Source: Turbatrix aceti
Taxonomy: Eukaryota > Nematoda > Chromadorea > Rhabditida > Panagrolaimidae
Direction of reading: 5' to 3'
Assembly (NCBI GenBank): GCA_963969345.1
Contig: OZ017769.1
Location: 5,831,725-5,895,724, forward strand
Length of the DNA: 64,000 nucleotides
The notes beneath the pieces were generated by a model. The model was not told the DNA's origin, made no database searches, and was given only the letters and a program-made list of their open reading frames with translations. Each line of letters starts with the position of its first letter. The first letter of the stretch is position 1. This document shows, piece by piece, positions 45,601 to 56,937 of this stretch. The position numbers were made by a program, and so were the translations under genes.

Positions 45601-48600
45601 TAGCGCCTTCTGCATCGGCTTCTACGGATTCTGCTTTTATTCAGCCGTCGAGGATACGGGTATTGGCGAGACCTGCACCTCGGGCGTTCTGCCGCAAGTT
45701 CACGACCATCCGGGCCCGCAGCAGAGGCGAAAGGACCGGCCATGGCGCCGGATTGCTATCTACCCTCGATGGTCTCTCGGGAGCTCTCCGAGCTGCCATG
45801 GCGTCAAAGTATCCTTCGACGCTTCTGGCGAAGAGGTATGCACCCGAAGTTGACGAGATGGCTGCCACTCTGGAGCGGTGCCATCTCAGGATTCCGAAAG
45901 TGCCAATGCTGAAGGGAGACTTGTGGGGCAGGTTCACACCGAAGAAATCGTCAGGCGAGCCGCCGGAGAAGAGGAAACGAAAATCTGTTGGCAGCGGTGA
46001 TACAGTGGCTAAGAAAAAGTCGAAAACGACGGTCAACGGGAAGAAACTGGGTCCGTTGAAGGTGCACATCCCTTCGACGCCTGCCAAGGCCCCTCCAGTC
46101 AAGTCGGCAGCGGTGGTCCCGAAGAAGAAGACATCTCTGACGCCAATCAATCGCGAAGACTACTTCAAAATCAGATCTAGTGAGTTTTAATCGTAAAAAA
46201 ATGCTGAAACTGGTCAACATTTATTGTTCCCCCTTTCAGACGCCCTCATCGAAGCCCCGCCTCGCATGAGCATAGCCACAAAGGTCTGCGACTGCACAGA
46301 ATCCGAGCCCTGCTCTTCCAACTCTTGTTCGTCGAGGAGCGCTTTCATCGAGTGCACGCAGTACTCCTGCCAGCTGTACACGACGTGCCGCAACCGACGG
46401 CTCCAGAACAACGAGAGCGTCCATCAGCTGCAGCTATTCAAGCGTCCACCGCTCAACAACGGCGTCCGGAGCACGGTGGACATCCAGGCGGGTCAGCTCA
46501 TCTGCGAGTTCGTCGGCGAGGTCATGCGGAGGGATACCTACCTGAAGCGCCTCGAAGGCGGTGAGAGTTATCCCGGCTACGCGATTGAGATCGTTCCCGG
46601 CAGCTACGTCGTGGACGCGAGTCGCAAGGGCAATCTGAGTCGATTCATGAACCACTCCTGTCAGCCCAACTGTGTCCTGCAGCGATGGGACGTCAATGGC
46701 GTCCAGCGAATTGGGATCATCGCCCTGACAGCCGTGGATGCAGGTGTCGAACTCACGTACGACTACGGACTTCACGTCTTCAGGGAAGATGTCATCGATT
46801 GCGCGTGCGGATGCGATAATTGTCGGGGAACGGTGCCTTGTTTGGTCCCGGCTGGAAGACAACCTCTCACGCCGCCTGTTTTGACTCGGCGAGAGCAGGA
46901 ACTCATTTCCAAGACCCACATATTCCTAAAACGAACCAGGAATGCATACCTACCTGACAGGCCTCTTCCGAAGCTGCATCTGCCTTCTGGTTTCCCCGGT
47001 TCGCAGAAACGCGTTTCGGAGTGCCTCGTCGAGATTGGCAACGATCTGACGCAGCATATCGCGGAGAAAAAGATTATGAACCGGCGTTTGGTCATTTTTA
47101 CGATCAGAATGGTCCAACAGGTTTGTTTTTTGACTCTCGAAACGAAAATTTAATAAAATAATTTGTTTTAGATGTTTTACACAGTCTCGGCTTCGACGTC
47201 CACCGAGTGTCTGCTGGAGACGTTTGATTCCACCGTCCGGCACTGCCTCTCGATCGCCAGTCGGTCGGTAGAACGCCGCCAGGTAGACTCCCTTCACTCG
47301 CACTTCCTTCACCTGAAGCGTCAATCGCGCCTCGTCGAAATCATGAGTCCCGAAGACCGAGCGGGTCTCCTCGCCTTCTTCGCCGAACGCCCTCGTGGAA
47401 GTCACCGACGCAGCGCGAACCACTCGCCGCGCATCATCTCGGCCACCGCTGACTTGTCGTACATGGACTCAGACCACCCCGTCGGCTCCTACGATCCCGA
47501 TGCGGAGTCTAACTTCTTTACGGCAACTGCGACGCAGAGCAGCGATTCCGTGCGGTGCGTTTGTGGAATCATGGACGACGGTGGATTCATGTATCAGTGC
47601 GACGATTGTAAGTTCTGGCTGCACCGGGAATGCCTTGGCATGACCGGCAACGGTCCGGCCGAGTTCATTTGCCCGTTCTGCGAGAAGGGTCTCAAGTCGA
47701 CTCCGGCCCTGGATATTCTCCTCGTTCCGCAGCCGGATTACCGCATCGATGGCTGCGTCTATTATAAGACGCTGGTCAACTGCCGAAACATCCAGGTAAG
47801 AAAAGTTTTTTGTTTGCGAAATTTTACGTTCAACGTTTTTTTTTAAATTATTTTCTACGTTTCTAAATTTTTTTCGAGTAAAATTTTTCTACTCTTTTAC
47901 ATTTAAATTTTTTTTAAATTTTTTTTTTGATTTTTTTGAGAAAAACTAATTTTAATTTAAAAAAAAATGGAAAAATACATTTTAATTTTAAATTTGTTTT
48001 TAAAATTTTTTAATAAGTAAAAAAATTTCAACGTTATAATTTTTTACAGGTTCGGGTGAACGAGTGCGTCTACGTGGAAAAAGTCATCAACGACGAGTAC
48101 AAAAAGCTTCTGAAGCAGTTCCACGAAGAATGCGTCGCAGACAAGCGCGCGGCTTCGAAAAACAGGTCCAAGTCCCGGAAAAAGCAGTCATCGCCTTCGG
48201 ATCTCCCGCCGAACCTCTCTGAACCACCCCCGGAGATGTTGAATCCCGACGCGAAGCGCATCTACGACCGCAAAGACCTCCGTGCCTTCCGAATTGAGCG
48301 ATTGTTCACCGTGCCTTCCGGACAGCGCTTCGCCTTCGGCTGCTACTACGCCCGGCCCCACGAGACCTTCGTCGATCCCGGACGCATGTTCTACCGCAAC
48401 GAACTCTTCTGGACGCCTCTCTTCGACACGCTCCCGGTCGATGCCATCGTCGGACGCTGTCTGTGCCTCGAGCCGCACGACTACGCCCGTGGCAGACCCA
48501 AGGGCCCGAAGTACCACGATGAGGACATTTTCATCTGCGAGTACGCAATCGATCGGACGCAGAAACAGTTTGAAAGGATTTCCGGAAAGAACAGGTACCA

Positions 48601-48927
48601 GATCAACACCGCGCATTACCTCTTCGACCGCTTTGACAAGCCATTGAGGCTGAAACGAAACTTTACGGTGAGTCGAATTACCTGGAATTTAAAAATTTAA
48701 TCATTTTTGTTTTTTTTTCAGCCATTCGTCGTGAATTCGGGAAAATCAGCAGGCGAGAAGTCGTCCAAGGCGAAGGTCAGCGCTGTCGTTCGGCAGACGG
48801 TATGTTTTTCGCTCTTTGCTCTTTGTTGGGTCTTGGAACGAATTTGACGTGCTTTTGATTATGATTTCAGCTGGCAGAACACTTGGAAGCCGTCGTCGAG
48901 AGAATCCACGGCAACGGTCCCGCGTGA
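42670..48927 (+). CDS. ASH1L-like: ASH1/LIN-59-like histone H3K36 methyltransferase (AWS-SET-postSET-PHD-BAH)
   Basis: Exons: 42670-44610, 45255-46179, 46240-47120, 47172-47795, 48050-48667, 48722-48799 and 48871-48927, about 1,707 aa. The first ~650 residues are Ser/Thr/Pro/Gln-rich with a GGGGGGGGGG run; the next ~300 are basic (KKKTAAV, KRKRKSV). The AWS cysteine cluster (CDCTESEPCSSNSC) is followed by the SET domain (about 1010-1140) with NLSRFMNHSCQPNC and ELTYDYG, then a post-SET CACGCDNC. A PHD finger (about 1376-1420, CVCGIMDDGGFMYQCDDC) and a BAH domain (about 1440-1650) complete the ASH1 order; the bromodomain of vertebrate ASH1L is not seen. Role: chromatin methylation that maintains gene activity. 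The start is unresolved: the open frame begins after a TAG at 42667. A 9-nt exon ATGACGACA (42625-42633) joined over a 36-nt gap would supply an in-frame Met. Confidence 0.93.
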
Positions 48928-49565
48928 CCTGCTTGCACATCATCGCCCGTTCGACCACCTCCACCACCGGCCGGCCACCTCTCCGATCTCGCCTGTACCC
49001 GAGGCGCTTGTACAGAGTTGTTTCAAATCAATTAGCTAATTATTCGTCTCCACGCTGAAACTGGTGATCCCCGAACTTCCCCCCTTCCACGTCCGTGGAC
49101 TGACTGACTACGCATCCTGCGGCGGCAGCCTTCGACACTCGTGCTAGCTGTGCTCGGCTTCGAGTCCCCCATCCCCCCTCACACGTTTTACAACGGTTTA
49201 TCTCGTCACTGTGTCTTATACTATGATCGTATTCGTCATCTCTCGTCTCTCTTAGCAGCATCCTGCGCCATTGTTGGCCCCGATCCATGAATCTTATACA
49301 TGCGGATAGATGTTTCAGTTATTTTTATTCAACTCACGCATAAAGTGAAATTTGTAATTATTTTTGCTTTTTCGGGATCGGGAGCGCGCAATGCAGCATT
49401 TCTGGGGTCCAGACAAGCTCCGACAGACCAACCGGAAGACAAGACTCACCTCACCTGTCTGCTGTCAATCAGGGGCGTAAGGTTCCGTCCGCGCATGTCA
49501 ATGAATGACTCACATCAACCAAAAACATATTTAAAACATGATAAAACAAATGACTGACAATTTCG
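48928..49565. other. 3' flank of the ASH1-like gene
   Basis: Probably the 3'UTR followed by intergenic DNA up to the TIR element at 49566. No exon seen. Confidence 0.5.
49558..49565. repeat. left target-site duplication CAATTTCG
   Basis: Identical 8-mer to 50105-50112, immediately flanking the terminal inverted repeats. Confidence 0.85.
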
Positions 49566-50104
49566 CAGAGTTGTTCTATGCTCACCAAATTGCTCCTGCT
49601 CACTGCTCGCTCCTGCTCAGCTCACGAGCGCGAGCGGAGCGAGCGCGAAAAATTAGAGTGCTCAATGAGCATGAGCAGAGCGAGCACGAGAAATTGAATT
49701 GCTCAAAGAGCGCGAGCAGAGCGAGCGCGAGAAATTTTTAAAATGAGCACTGCTCACTATAAATTTAGTGCCACAAGTACAAAAATACTGGTAGTTTCGA
49801 TCAAAAACACGATGTTGGAGGTATCTCCAAGCAATATGCGGTATTTCTTTTAGCAAAGGACTGAATTTGTGTCTTAAAATTCACTTTTTTTGTGTGAGCC
49901 ATGTTTGCTCATTGCTCGCTCCTGCTCAACTCACGAGCGTGAGCAGAGCAAGAGCAGAGGATCTGAGAATAAAAGAGCGCGAGCAGAGCGAGCGCGAAAA
50001 TTTTAGGAACTCAAAGAGCATGAGCAGAGCGAGCACGGAAAATTGAATTGCTCAAAGAGCGCGAGCAGAGCGAGCACTGAAAATTGTCGAATTGAACAAC
50101 TCTG
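49566..50104. mobile_element. hAT-like non-autonomous transposon (539 bp)
   Basis: Starts CAGAGTTGTT and ends AACAACTCTG, perfect 10-bp inverted ends. It is flanked by an exact 8-bp duplication CAATTTCG (49558-49565 and 50105-50112). An 8-bp duplication with CAG..CTG ends is the hallmark of the hAT superfamily. The interior has no transposase ORF. It consists of repeated GAGCGCGAGCAGAGCGAGC and GCTCGCTCCTGCTC units in both orientations, so the whole element can fold on itself. The same termini occur in the 156-bp element at 25990, indicating a family. Confidence 0.85.
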
Positions 50105-50112
50105 CAATTTCG
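50105..50112. repeat. right target-site duplication CAATTTCG
   Basis: Identical to the 8-mer before the element; created on insertion. Confidence 0.85.
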
Positions 50113-50840
50113 TGCTGGTCGTTGCGCTAGACAGGGAGGGAAAGTATGTATTGCGCTTGCTGTATCGCGAGAGGCCCCCGGGAGGTGATTACACCGCAAA
50201 CTGGTTCGCCTGCAGATCACGATCGCAAAATGAAAAATGACGACCGGTGGGACAAGGACGACCAAAAGGACGGAACACTTACTCTCATCGCTTACATGCT
50301 GAACCGAGGCGCCTCTCAAAACGCTTCAGGGTCAAAATTTCATGTACCCAGATTTTTTTCAAACGTTTTGCGGTTTTTTGCTTTTATGTTTTTTTTAAAT
50401 TTTGATTCAATTGAAACGCTTCCACACGAATTGCCTCAGGTGGAGGCGTCCCAGAGTCAGAGTCAGAGTCGGTGTCACACTGCTGCTTACATGCTTACAT
50501 CGTCCACTCATCTTTTGCAACGCCTTCCTGAGTCCAATCTTATTTTTAAAAATCGTTCTTTTTTTGTGAATCGTCCCTAAGCTACCCGGCGAGTGGTCGA
50601 GTGTGATCGGAGTGAGCTGAAAGCGCCCTAGACAGACGACGGTCGGTCGGGATCAAGTCGATCGGCTGCGTTGGCTGGACTCTGCCTCAGCTGTGCTTTG
50701 TTGCATCGACAGGTGACGAACACATTTTCGGCGTAGGTTGTTTGTTGTTTGTTGTTTTTAGCGTGGTCTGAACTTGCAAACGTTAATGTCCGCAACAATC
50801 AACTTTTTTTTTCACTTTGCAGCCCAAAATTGGCGGGGAG
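50113..50840. other. intergenic before the first PLA2-like gene
   Basis: No exon recognised. Contains a CAGAGTCAGAGTCAGAGTC tandem (about 50453-50470). The strong acceptor TTTTTCACTTTGCAG at its end lies 18 bases before the PLA2 ATG. Confidence 0.5.
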
Positions 50841-51264
50841 ATGATCCGTCTGACGATCGGCGTCATCGCTGCGTGCCTGGTCGTCAGCGTGCACGCGTAC
50901 GCCGAATGCGGCATCGGTCCGATCACGCACTTTATCAGCAATGTCATTTCTTCCGGATGCAATTCTGAGAGTCGTGAGTTTTGTATTCTTGGCTCCGGAA
51001 AAAAAATCACATTTGATGGTTGGTTGTACTTATTATGGGAAATTCGTTGTAGTGAACCAAAAATGCTGCCAGGGCCACGACGAATGCTACGACAACGTGA
51101 CGGTTTCGAATGCACACGGAAGAATGGAATGCGACAGACAGTTTAGAAGTTGTATTCTGAACATGGATGACACACCCTTCTGCCGACGCATGCTCGCTTT
51201 CACTCACGGTACAGCAACTGAATTCTACACCCGTTTTTGTAACCTTCTCGGCTTCTGCAGCTGA
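50841..51264 (+). CDS. secreted phospholipase A2-like protein (copy 1)
   Basis: Two exons, 50841-50973 and 51053-51264, 114 aa. A signal peptide (residues 1 to about 21, LTIGVIAACLVVSVHAYA) precedes a cysteine-rich domain. The helix motif CCQGHDECYD contains the PLA2 His-Asp pair and the flanking disulfide cysteines. Later cysteines (MECDRQFRSC, FCNLLGFC) fit the usual disulfide pattern. The glycine-rich calcium-binding loop that precedes CCxxHD in classic secreted PLA2s is absent; instead there is a short stretch with CGIGPITHF. It is therefore a PLA2-fold protein, as in short nematode PLA2-like families, with doubtful calcium-dependent hydrolysis. A tandem paralogue lies 751 bp downstream. 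A strong pyrimidine-AG acceptor sits 18 bases upstream of the ATG. Confidence 0.85.
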
Positions 51265-52015
51265 CGTAGAGACTCTTGTTCCGTGGGATAAACACGGGAA
51301 TTGCCAATTCGAGGGCTCGATCAGGGGGAGTCGCGCTGAGGTGTTTGTTTCCCCGTGGTCACAGTCCAGATCGAATACGGAAGACGCTGGATAAGCCACA
51401 GCCGCGGCCATCGGTGCACCATTGTGCAACTCTCGAGTGTCCGTTTTAATCGCAATTGTTTGAAAGCAATCCTTGTTCTTTTCCTTTTCCCCGTTCGACA
51501 TTTCTTCTCTCGTCGAAAAACAAGAGAGGGCGTGTTTTCGCCAGTTGCATCCGAAAAGCTATGAACATCACTTTTTTTATTGGCACACACAAACACAATT
51601 GGTGTTTTTCGATCATCGTGGACTTTAGTAGAACATGATGCAAAAGTTAATTACCGGAGTCACATTTGAAAAAAGGTCACAATGACAACATTTGTTTTGG
51701 CACTTTTCAAGGGGGCTATAGTCATCAAAATTCATATGGACCAAAATGTAAGGCTTTGGAAATGTCTTAGTTTTTTATCAACCAAAACACGCCAAAAATC
51801 GTTGGAAAAGGCAAAAACACGATTTCCGGCAAGCATAACTCTGACAGATGACAAATTCCAAAATGTCAAATATACTAATTTCCGAAGCAGTAGCAATGAT
51901 CCACAATATGGTGAGAATTACCATGCTCGCTCTTCCCGCTCCCATAACAGTGTATAAAAGACTGTCAAAACTTCGATAGAAGTCGACCACTCGACTCTTC
52001 GACAAGCACTGCAAT
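51265..52015. other. spacer between the two PLA2-like genes
   Basis: About 750 bp, AT-rich in its second half, with no exon seen. Probably holds the promoter of the second copy. Confidence 0.5.
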
Positions 52016-52438
52016 ATGCTTGTTCGCTTCGTTTTCGTCGTCGCCGTAGCCGTCGCGTGCTTCATTGTCAGAACACAGGCGGAATGCGGACAAGGCGCCA
52101 TGAGCCGCGGAATCAGCAACGTGCTGACTTGGGCTGCAGGTTGCAATAAGCCCATCTGTGAGTTTAGACTACAGAATATCTTTCATTGACGTACGCGTAA
52201 CTCTTTTTCAGTCACCAAATGTTGTCTGCAGCACGACCAATGCTATGATAACTATGAGTTTACCCTACATCAATGCGACGACAAATTCAAGGATTGTTTG
52301 TGGAAACAAAACAACGGTTTGTGCGCCGGTGTGGGAGCTCTACACTCTGGAGCTGTCAAGATCCGCACTACAGCTTCCGAGATTCCCTCTAAAGTCGTCA
52401 ATTTCTGCAAGTCGATCAAATTGTGTGGATGGTCTTAG
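52016..52438 (+). CDS. secreted phospholipase A2-like protein (copy 2)
   Basis: Two exons, 52016-52157 and 52212-52438, 122 aa. The N-terminal signal peptide (about 1-23, [16 protein letters not shown]) is followed by AECGQGAMSRGISNVL, which aligns with the first copy (ECGIGPITHFISNVI). The intron sits at the same place and phase, which shows tandem duplication. The catalytic helix reads CCLQHDQCYDN, so His and Asp are kept, again without a classic calcium loop. The C terminus NFCKSIKLCGW matches the FCNLLGFC end of copy 1. It carries a longer middle region after CLWKQ. The stop lies 21 bp from the stop of the convergent SETD4-like gene. No obvious acceptor precedes its ATG, unlike copy 1. 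Confidence 0.85.
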
Positions 52439-52459
52439 TTAGGCATAAACGTTGTTTTT

Positions 52460-53866
52460 TTATGAGTCATCAGAGATAGATACACTTTCAACGGCTTTGA
52501 TAACACTGGACAGTACTTCGACCTGGGTGGTCCAAAGCCAGGCGAGTCGAGGATCGATGCCGGCCGCCCGGGCATGGAGGCGTTCTCTGTACTCCTGGAG
52601 CAGCAGCGTGCCGGTCTGCGTGACCTTCGGGGACATGATGATGTCGTCGGCGTCCGCCGCGAAGAGAACCTTGGACCAGACGGCCAGTTGATTGGGTGGC
52701 AAGAGGAGAATAGCGAGTGTGCGTCGAAGACCGTAACTCAGATCTTCGTCCGTGACGTAGATTGTGCTGAAATGCAATCCAGGTGAAAACCAGGTAACCA
52801 GCCGGCTAACTGGGAACTCACCAGGGCAGAGCGCTCTCCCTCGCAGCCGTGACGTGTGCCTTGCTCGGTTCGACGCCGATTTTATCCAGCAGCGCGACAA
52901 CGAGCTCGATCGGAAGGCGGACCCTGTTGAAGCTATTTCCCGTCAGTGTGAATCCATACTCCACCCAGAGCCTGGCATTGTCGTGCTGGCCGTAGCAGAC
53001 GAAAAGCTGATCGCCGTCCAGCGTGGTCCTCTCGCCTACGCAGACTCTGTAGGTGCGGGTGACGTGATCGAGGCCCGCGAGGCAGTGGGCATCCGGATCG
53101 TGATTGAAAAAGTCCATGACAGGGACAATAGCAATGTGATTGGCTTCTCTGTTGTCCTGATTGACGAGGTCGTTCCACCTGTTCTCGCAGAAGATGCACC
53201 GGGTATTGACGACGTGCCACGCGGTGAGGAAGGCCTCCCTTTCAAGCCCCGGCACCAGTCCCTGCAGCTTGCGGTACATGGAATCCACCTCGATCACCTG
53301 CTTCTCGAACTGCGCTCTCGTCTCCAGCGGGAGCTGGGCGGTTGGTAAATCCGGCCAGGTGGCGAGGGGCGTCGTAAAGGACGTCGGCAGCATCTCGAGG
53401 TACGGATACCAGGCCGAGTCCGGGCCTTTGGCAAATTCCGTGTAGAAAAAAAAGACGAGAATTTCGAAAGAATCGAGAAGCGTGGGCAGAAACGAAGTCA
53501 GCAGTGCTTCGTACTCTGGCAACTTTGCAACAGCCACGGCCGTGATGATCTCATCTGCAGGCACCTATTTTTGCACGACAATTATATAAATTTTTTCGAG
53601 CAAAAGTGCAACAGCGATCAACAGGTGTGGCCAGGTGTAAACAAAGGTCCACTGTTCATTTTCAGTCAAAAGTGTTCCTTCCGGTCGGGAGCCAAAAAAC
53701 CTACCTTTACGACGTTTTCATTGGCTCTGAGATCATCCAAAGCGTAGATACCGAATCCCGCATCTGGACCGCAGTATCTGATCTCTGCCTTGTTCAGGAC
53801 GATGCCGCGCTCCGTTGCCCAGGCTAGGAATCGATCCAGTCGCTGTTTGGCAGATGTGTCGGACAT
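52460..53866 (-). CDS. SETD4-like: SETD4-like SET-domain methyltransferase
   Basis: Three exons: 53705-53866, 52822-53564 and 52460-52766; 403 aa. The N terminus contains a SET start (GPDAGFGIYALDDLRANENV) and a long insert, as in the Rubisco-methyltransferase-type (SETD3/4/6) group. The core motifs are PVMDFFNHDPDAHC and QLFVCYGQHDNARLWVEYGF; the latter is closer to SETD4 than to SETD3 or SETD6. The C-terminal third, predicted helical, corresponds to the LSMT substrate-binding domain. Family role: lysine (or, for SETD3, histidine) methylation in nucleus or cytosol; substrate unknown. GATTTCTTGCCAG lies 12 bases before the ATG. It is the last gene in a four-gene minus-strand run and shares its 3' end with PLA2 copy 2. 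Confidence 0.85.
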
Positions 53867-54333
53867 TGCAGAATTTATCTGGCAAGAAATCTATCAAATG
53901 ATGACTCTAAGAATAAATCCCGAAAAAAATGATCTCGCAACACACCACACCTTTGATCCGGTGCATAATCTGTTAAAATCGGCGTAAGCAAGCGGACCTG
54001 AGGTGAACACACGACACACACACCTGAGCTGGTTCCAAAGCTCAAGTCTCTGAGATCTGAGCTCTGGGCTCCTCCACCCCTTTTCACAACGGTAGCTTGC
54101 GCGCGTTGAAAACGCCCCTCCAAGTTAACACACGTCATCATCCGCCTCGAACTTGTTTAAGGGTAAGGGAAACACTCGAGACTACAACAATTATGCGTCT
54201 CTGGATGAATGTTAAATATAAATAAATATGGAGGGAGCAACAATTACCCGAGATCATCCATTAGAGTGGTCTGGCGTGGCTGGTGGAAAAATATGTACAC
54301 AAAGTCGGGGCGTTTTTTTTGGATTGAGCCGTC
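53867..54333. other. 467-bp spacer between PHYHIP-like and SETD4-like genes
   Basis: Same-strand spacer with no exon. Contains ATATAAATAAATATGG near 54226 and, near its low-coordinate end, a minus-strand TTTCTTGCCAG acceptor-like site. Confidence 0.5.
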
Positions 54334-56498
54334 TCAAAAACGGGCACAATTTTCAATTCGTTGAAGACGCTTCGAGAAGTTCTGGTGGGTATCCCGAATT
54401 TTGGTGACGACAGAATGCAGCGCAGGGATCTTGTCAGATTGTTGTTCGAGCGACGAAAGGACGTTTTCGATGGTGTTCTGGAACTTTAAAAAACGTTGGT
54501 TTTTATAACGCATTTTCCGTTATCGCCGCGCCGAGTATTTAAAAAAAATAAAAAAATGTTACGGCGACAAAAACAATTTTATAAGACAAATTATTTTTAA
54601 ACTTATGTTAAAAAACTTGTATATTTTTTTGGGGGTAATTTTCAAAGCCCGGCTCAAAAACGTGGCTAACAAAAAAAACATACCGAATTCTCGTCGCAAT
54701 TTTCTCCAGTACGACCAAAATCGACGGAGTACGAAACAGAATCAACCAGCGTATCCAGCAGGCTGTAGATTGAACGACAATCGCTCTTGGACAGGCCACT
54801 CGTCTGCTCCATCTGATTAAGCAGCGGATCGAGGAGCGCCTGGACCTCGTCCTCGGCTTCGTGGACGTCGATTGGCTTCACGATGGGATACAGATTACAG
54901 ATATCGCAGTACTTGTTGTGTGGAATGCCTGAAACAACATGACAGATAAATAAAATTAAAACAAAATCAAAAATACACAGTTAGTAAAAAACAAGAAAGT
55001 TTCACAGACAAGCTCACCTCCAATGCGAGAAGTACCGATGCCAATGGGCAGGACCGTGTCAAACATGCCCAAACTGAGGTGAATGCGTTCCGTGAAGTAG
55101 AATTCGACCCAGACGCGGTACGTGACTTCAAAGTAAAAGCCGCCACCTTGCGAGGGACTTCGGACAGCGCGGAAGAATGCATTTTCTGGTCCCAGCGGGA
55201 TCAAACGCGATGCGCAGAAAGCGTCCATTTTCGAGTTCTTCAAGGAAACCACAATCGTCACATAGTGCATTTTGCTGTTGCAATCTGAAACAAAAATTAG
55301 ATTTTTCCAAAAAATAAGCCCATTTTGTTAAAAATGCCAGATGTTAGTTTTTTTTCCGATTTTTCAAACATTGTTTGAAAAATCGTCGCCGTCCCCGTTA
55401 GAAAAATTTTTTAAACGCGCACCTGTTTTAAAAAAGTTCTTGCAGAACACTGAGTAAATTAACTCACAGAAGTCGGCAAAGTAAAAGTTGTAGAAATCCG
55501 GAGAAACAAGATTGAAAGCCGGCACGCACCAACGCATGGTTCCGAAGGGCGAAGTAGTCGGAAGTCTGCCATCAGCTCCAATACGGGCCGAAAAGAAGAG
55601 GCCATTGATCATGCCGTTGATGCGGGACGCTGCCTGTCCATTGTTGTCCTTCATGTAGGGAATCATAAAGTTCTGACGATTGTCAAAGATATCCCGCCAA
55701 TAAGATTCCGGCTTGCATCGATACAGAATGCGAAAGGGGTGAAAAGCGTGCTGATGTCGGCAGAAGCGAGCTGCATTTTCAAACAGTCGCCGAAACTCGT
55801 CGTTGCTGAACACTAAAAAACAAAAATGGACTTTTTTAGTTATTACTGGGAATTCTATGTCAAAACTCACCAGCACTGACACGGATACTGCCTTCAGCCC
55901 AGGCCTCGTCTTGGGAATCGGTTACAGACACCGAAACACGGTAGGTTTTTCCGGCTATCGTAGGAAACTCGTAGTTGCAGTCCTTGGTCGAGAGAGAAGC
56001 TGTATGCCGTTCGGGACCCGTGACTCGTATATGAACGAGTGGTTTTTTGATGTCTAAAAAACAAGCGCCTTCAAAAAAACATCAAACTCGATAAAGAAAT
56101 TACTTACTCGGAAAAAAAGGCAGCTTCGCCCACGACACAGAACACTTGATCGCTGATTCCGACTTCTCCAGCTGGATGGGATACACGTTCCTCGGTCCAT
56201 ACTCGTTCGCAACAGGTTCATCGTTCCATTCGTAGCGAGACGATTTTGCAGGTCGATAGCCTGACGAGGGTGAAGCGCGTTGCTGGATCATTGGAGGGCC
56301 CATCTGGTAGCCGGAAGACTGGGTGAACGCAAACGGGTTCATGGGATACCGATAGGGATACGGATACGGCTGCGGGTATGGCTGTGGACCAGAATAGCCA
56401 AAGTCACCGTGGTTAAACGGAGGGCTTTGTGACCATGAACGGGTATCCGACAGCGGACGTCGCCGTACAGCATGGATGATTTTGCGGTCGCCGTACAT
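54334..56498 (-). CDS. PHYHIP-like: phytanoyl-CoA hydroxylase-interacting protein-like (FN3 plus PHYHIP C-terminal domain)
   Basis: Six exons: 56108-56498, 55871-56053, 55468-55812, 55018-55284, 54684-54928 and 54334-54477 (or 54483), about 524 aa. The first ~95 residues are Pro/Tyr-rich (QPYPQPYPYPYRYP). A fibronectin type III-like module (about 105-190) follows. The PHYHIP C-terminal domain comes next, with IPYMKDNNGQAASRINGMIN, NFYFADF, HYVTIVVSLK, FYFTERIHLSLG and the closing CDICNLYP; these positions match PHYHIP/PHYHIPL. An extra C-terminal helical segment of ~120 residues (LLDPLLNQMEQ, SVVTKIRDTHQNFSKRLQRIE) goes beyond the vertebrate proteins and may form a coiled coil. Molecular role in vertebrates is only partly known (partner of PHYH, DYRK1A). 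The last acceptor can be TTCCAG or TTTAAAG; both keep the frame. Confidence 0.85.
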
Positions 56499-56937
56499 TT
56501 TCTTATCATCCAAGGTCAATCGGGGATAAAACGCCCAAGATCAAGATCACCCCGATCGATTAGGGCAACGGAAGAGAATAATGGGACTGCAAAATGCGCA
56601 AAAGAAAAGAAATACGCACTAAATGCGTGTCCTAGCGAAAAAAAGACGCTCAATGACGCAGATTTCCCTCCAGTACCTAAAAAACAAATCGCGTTGAGAT
56701 AAAGTTACGTCAGCTTTCTTTCTTCGGTGGTTCTCGAAGAGAATATTTCTCCCCCCCATCGTAAACTATACGGTAGTGACTTACGATTTTTTGCTTTCTC
56801 TTTTCTCGGCGCAACATTTTGTATTTTGTTTCATTCTGTTGTTTTTTCTTTTCTCAAACATTTTCACGCGTAATAACAAACAATTTATTACCTAATGATC
56901 ATCTTACTAGTCAAAAAACAAACAACATTGGCCGATC
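56499..56937. other. 439-bp spacer between PTCD3 and PHYHIP-like genes
   Basis: Same-strand spacer. Holds a minus-strand AATAAA for PTCD3 (56884-56889) and a GCATTTTGCAG acceptor-like site about 90 bases before the PHYHIP-like ATG. Confidence 0.5.
56884..56889 (-). promoter_or_regulatory. candidate polyadenylation signal of PTCD3
   Basis: AATAAA on the minus strand, 48 bases after the PTCD3 stop codon, a normal distance for a short 3'UTR. Confidence 0.5.
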
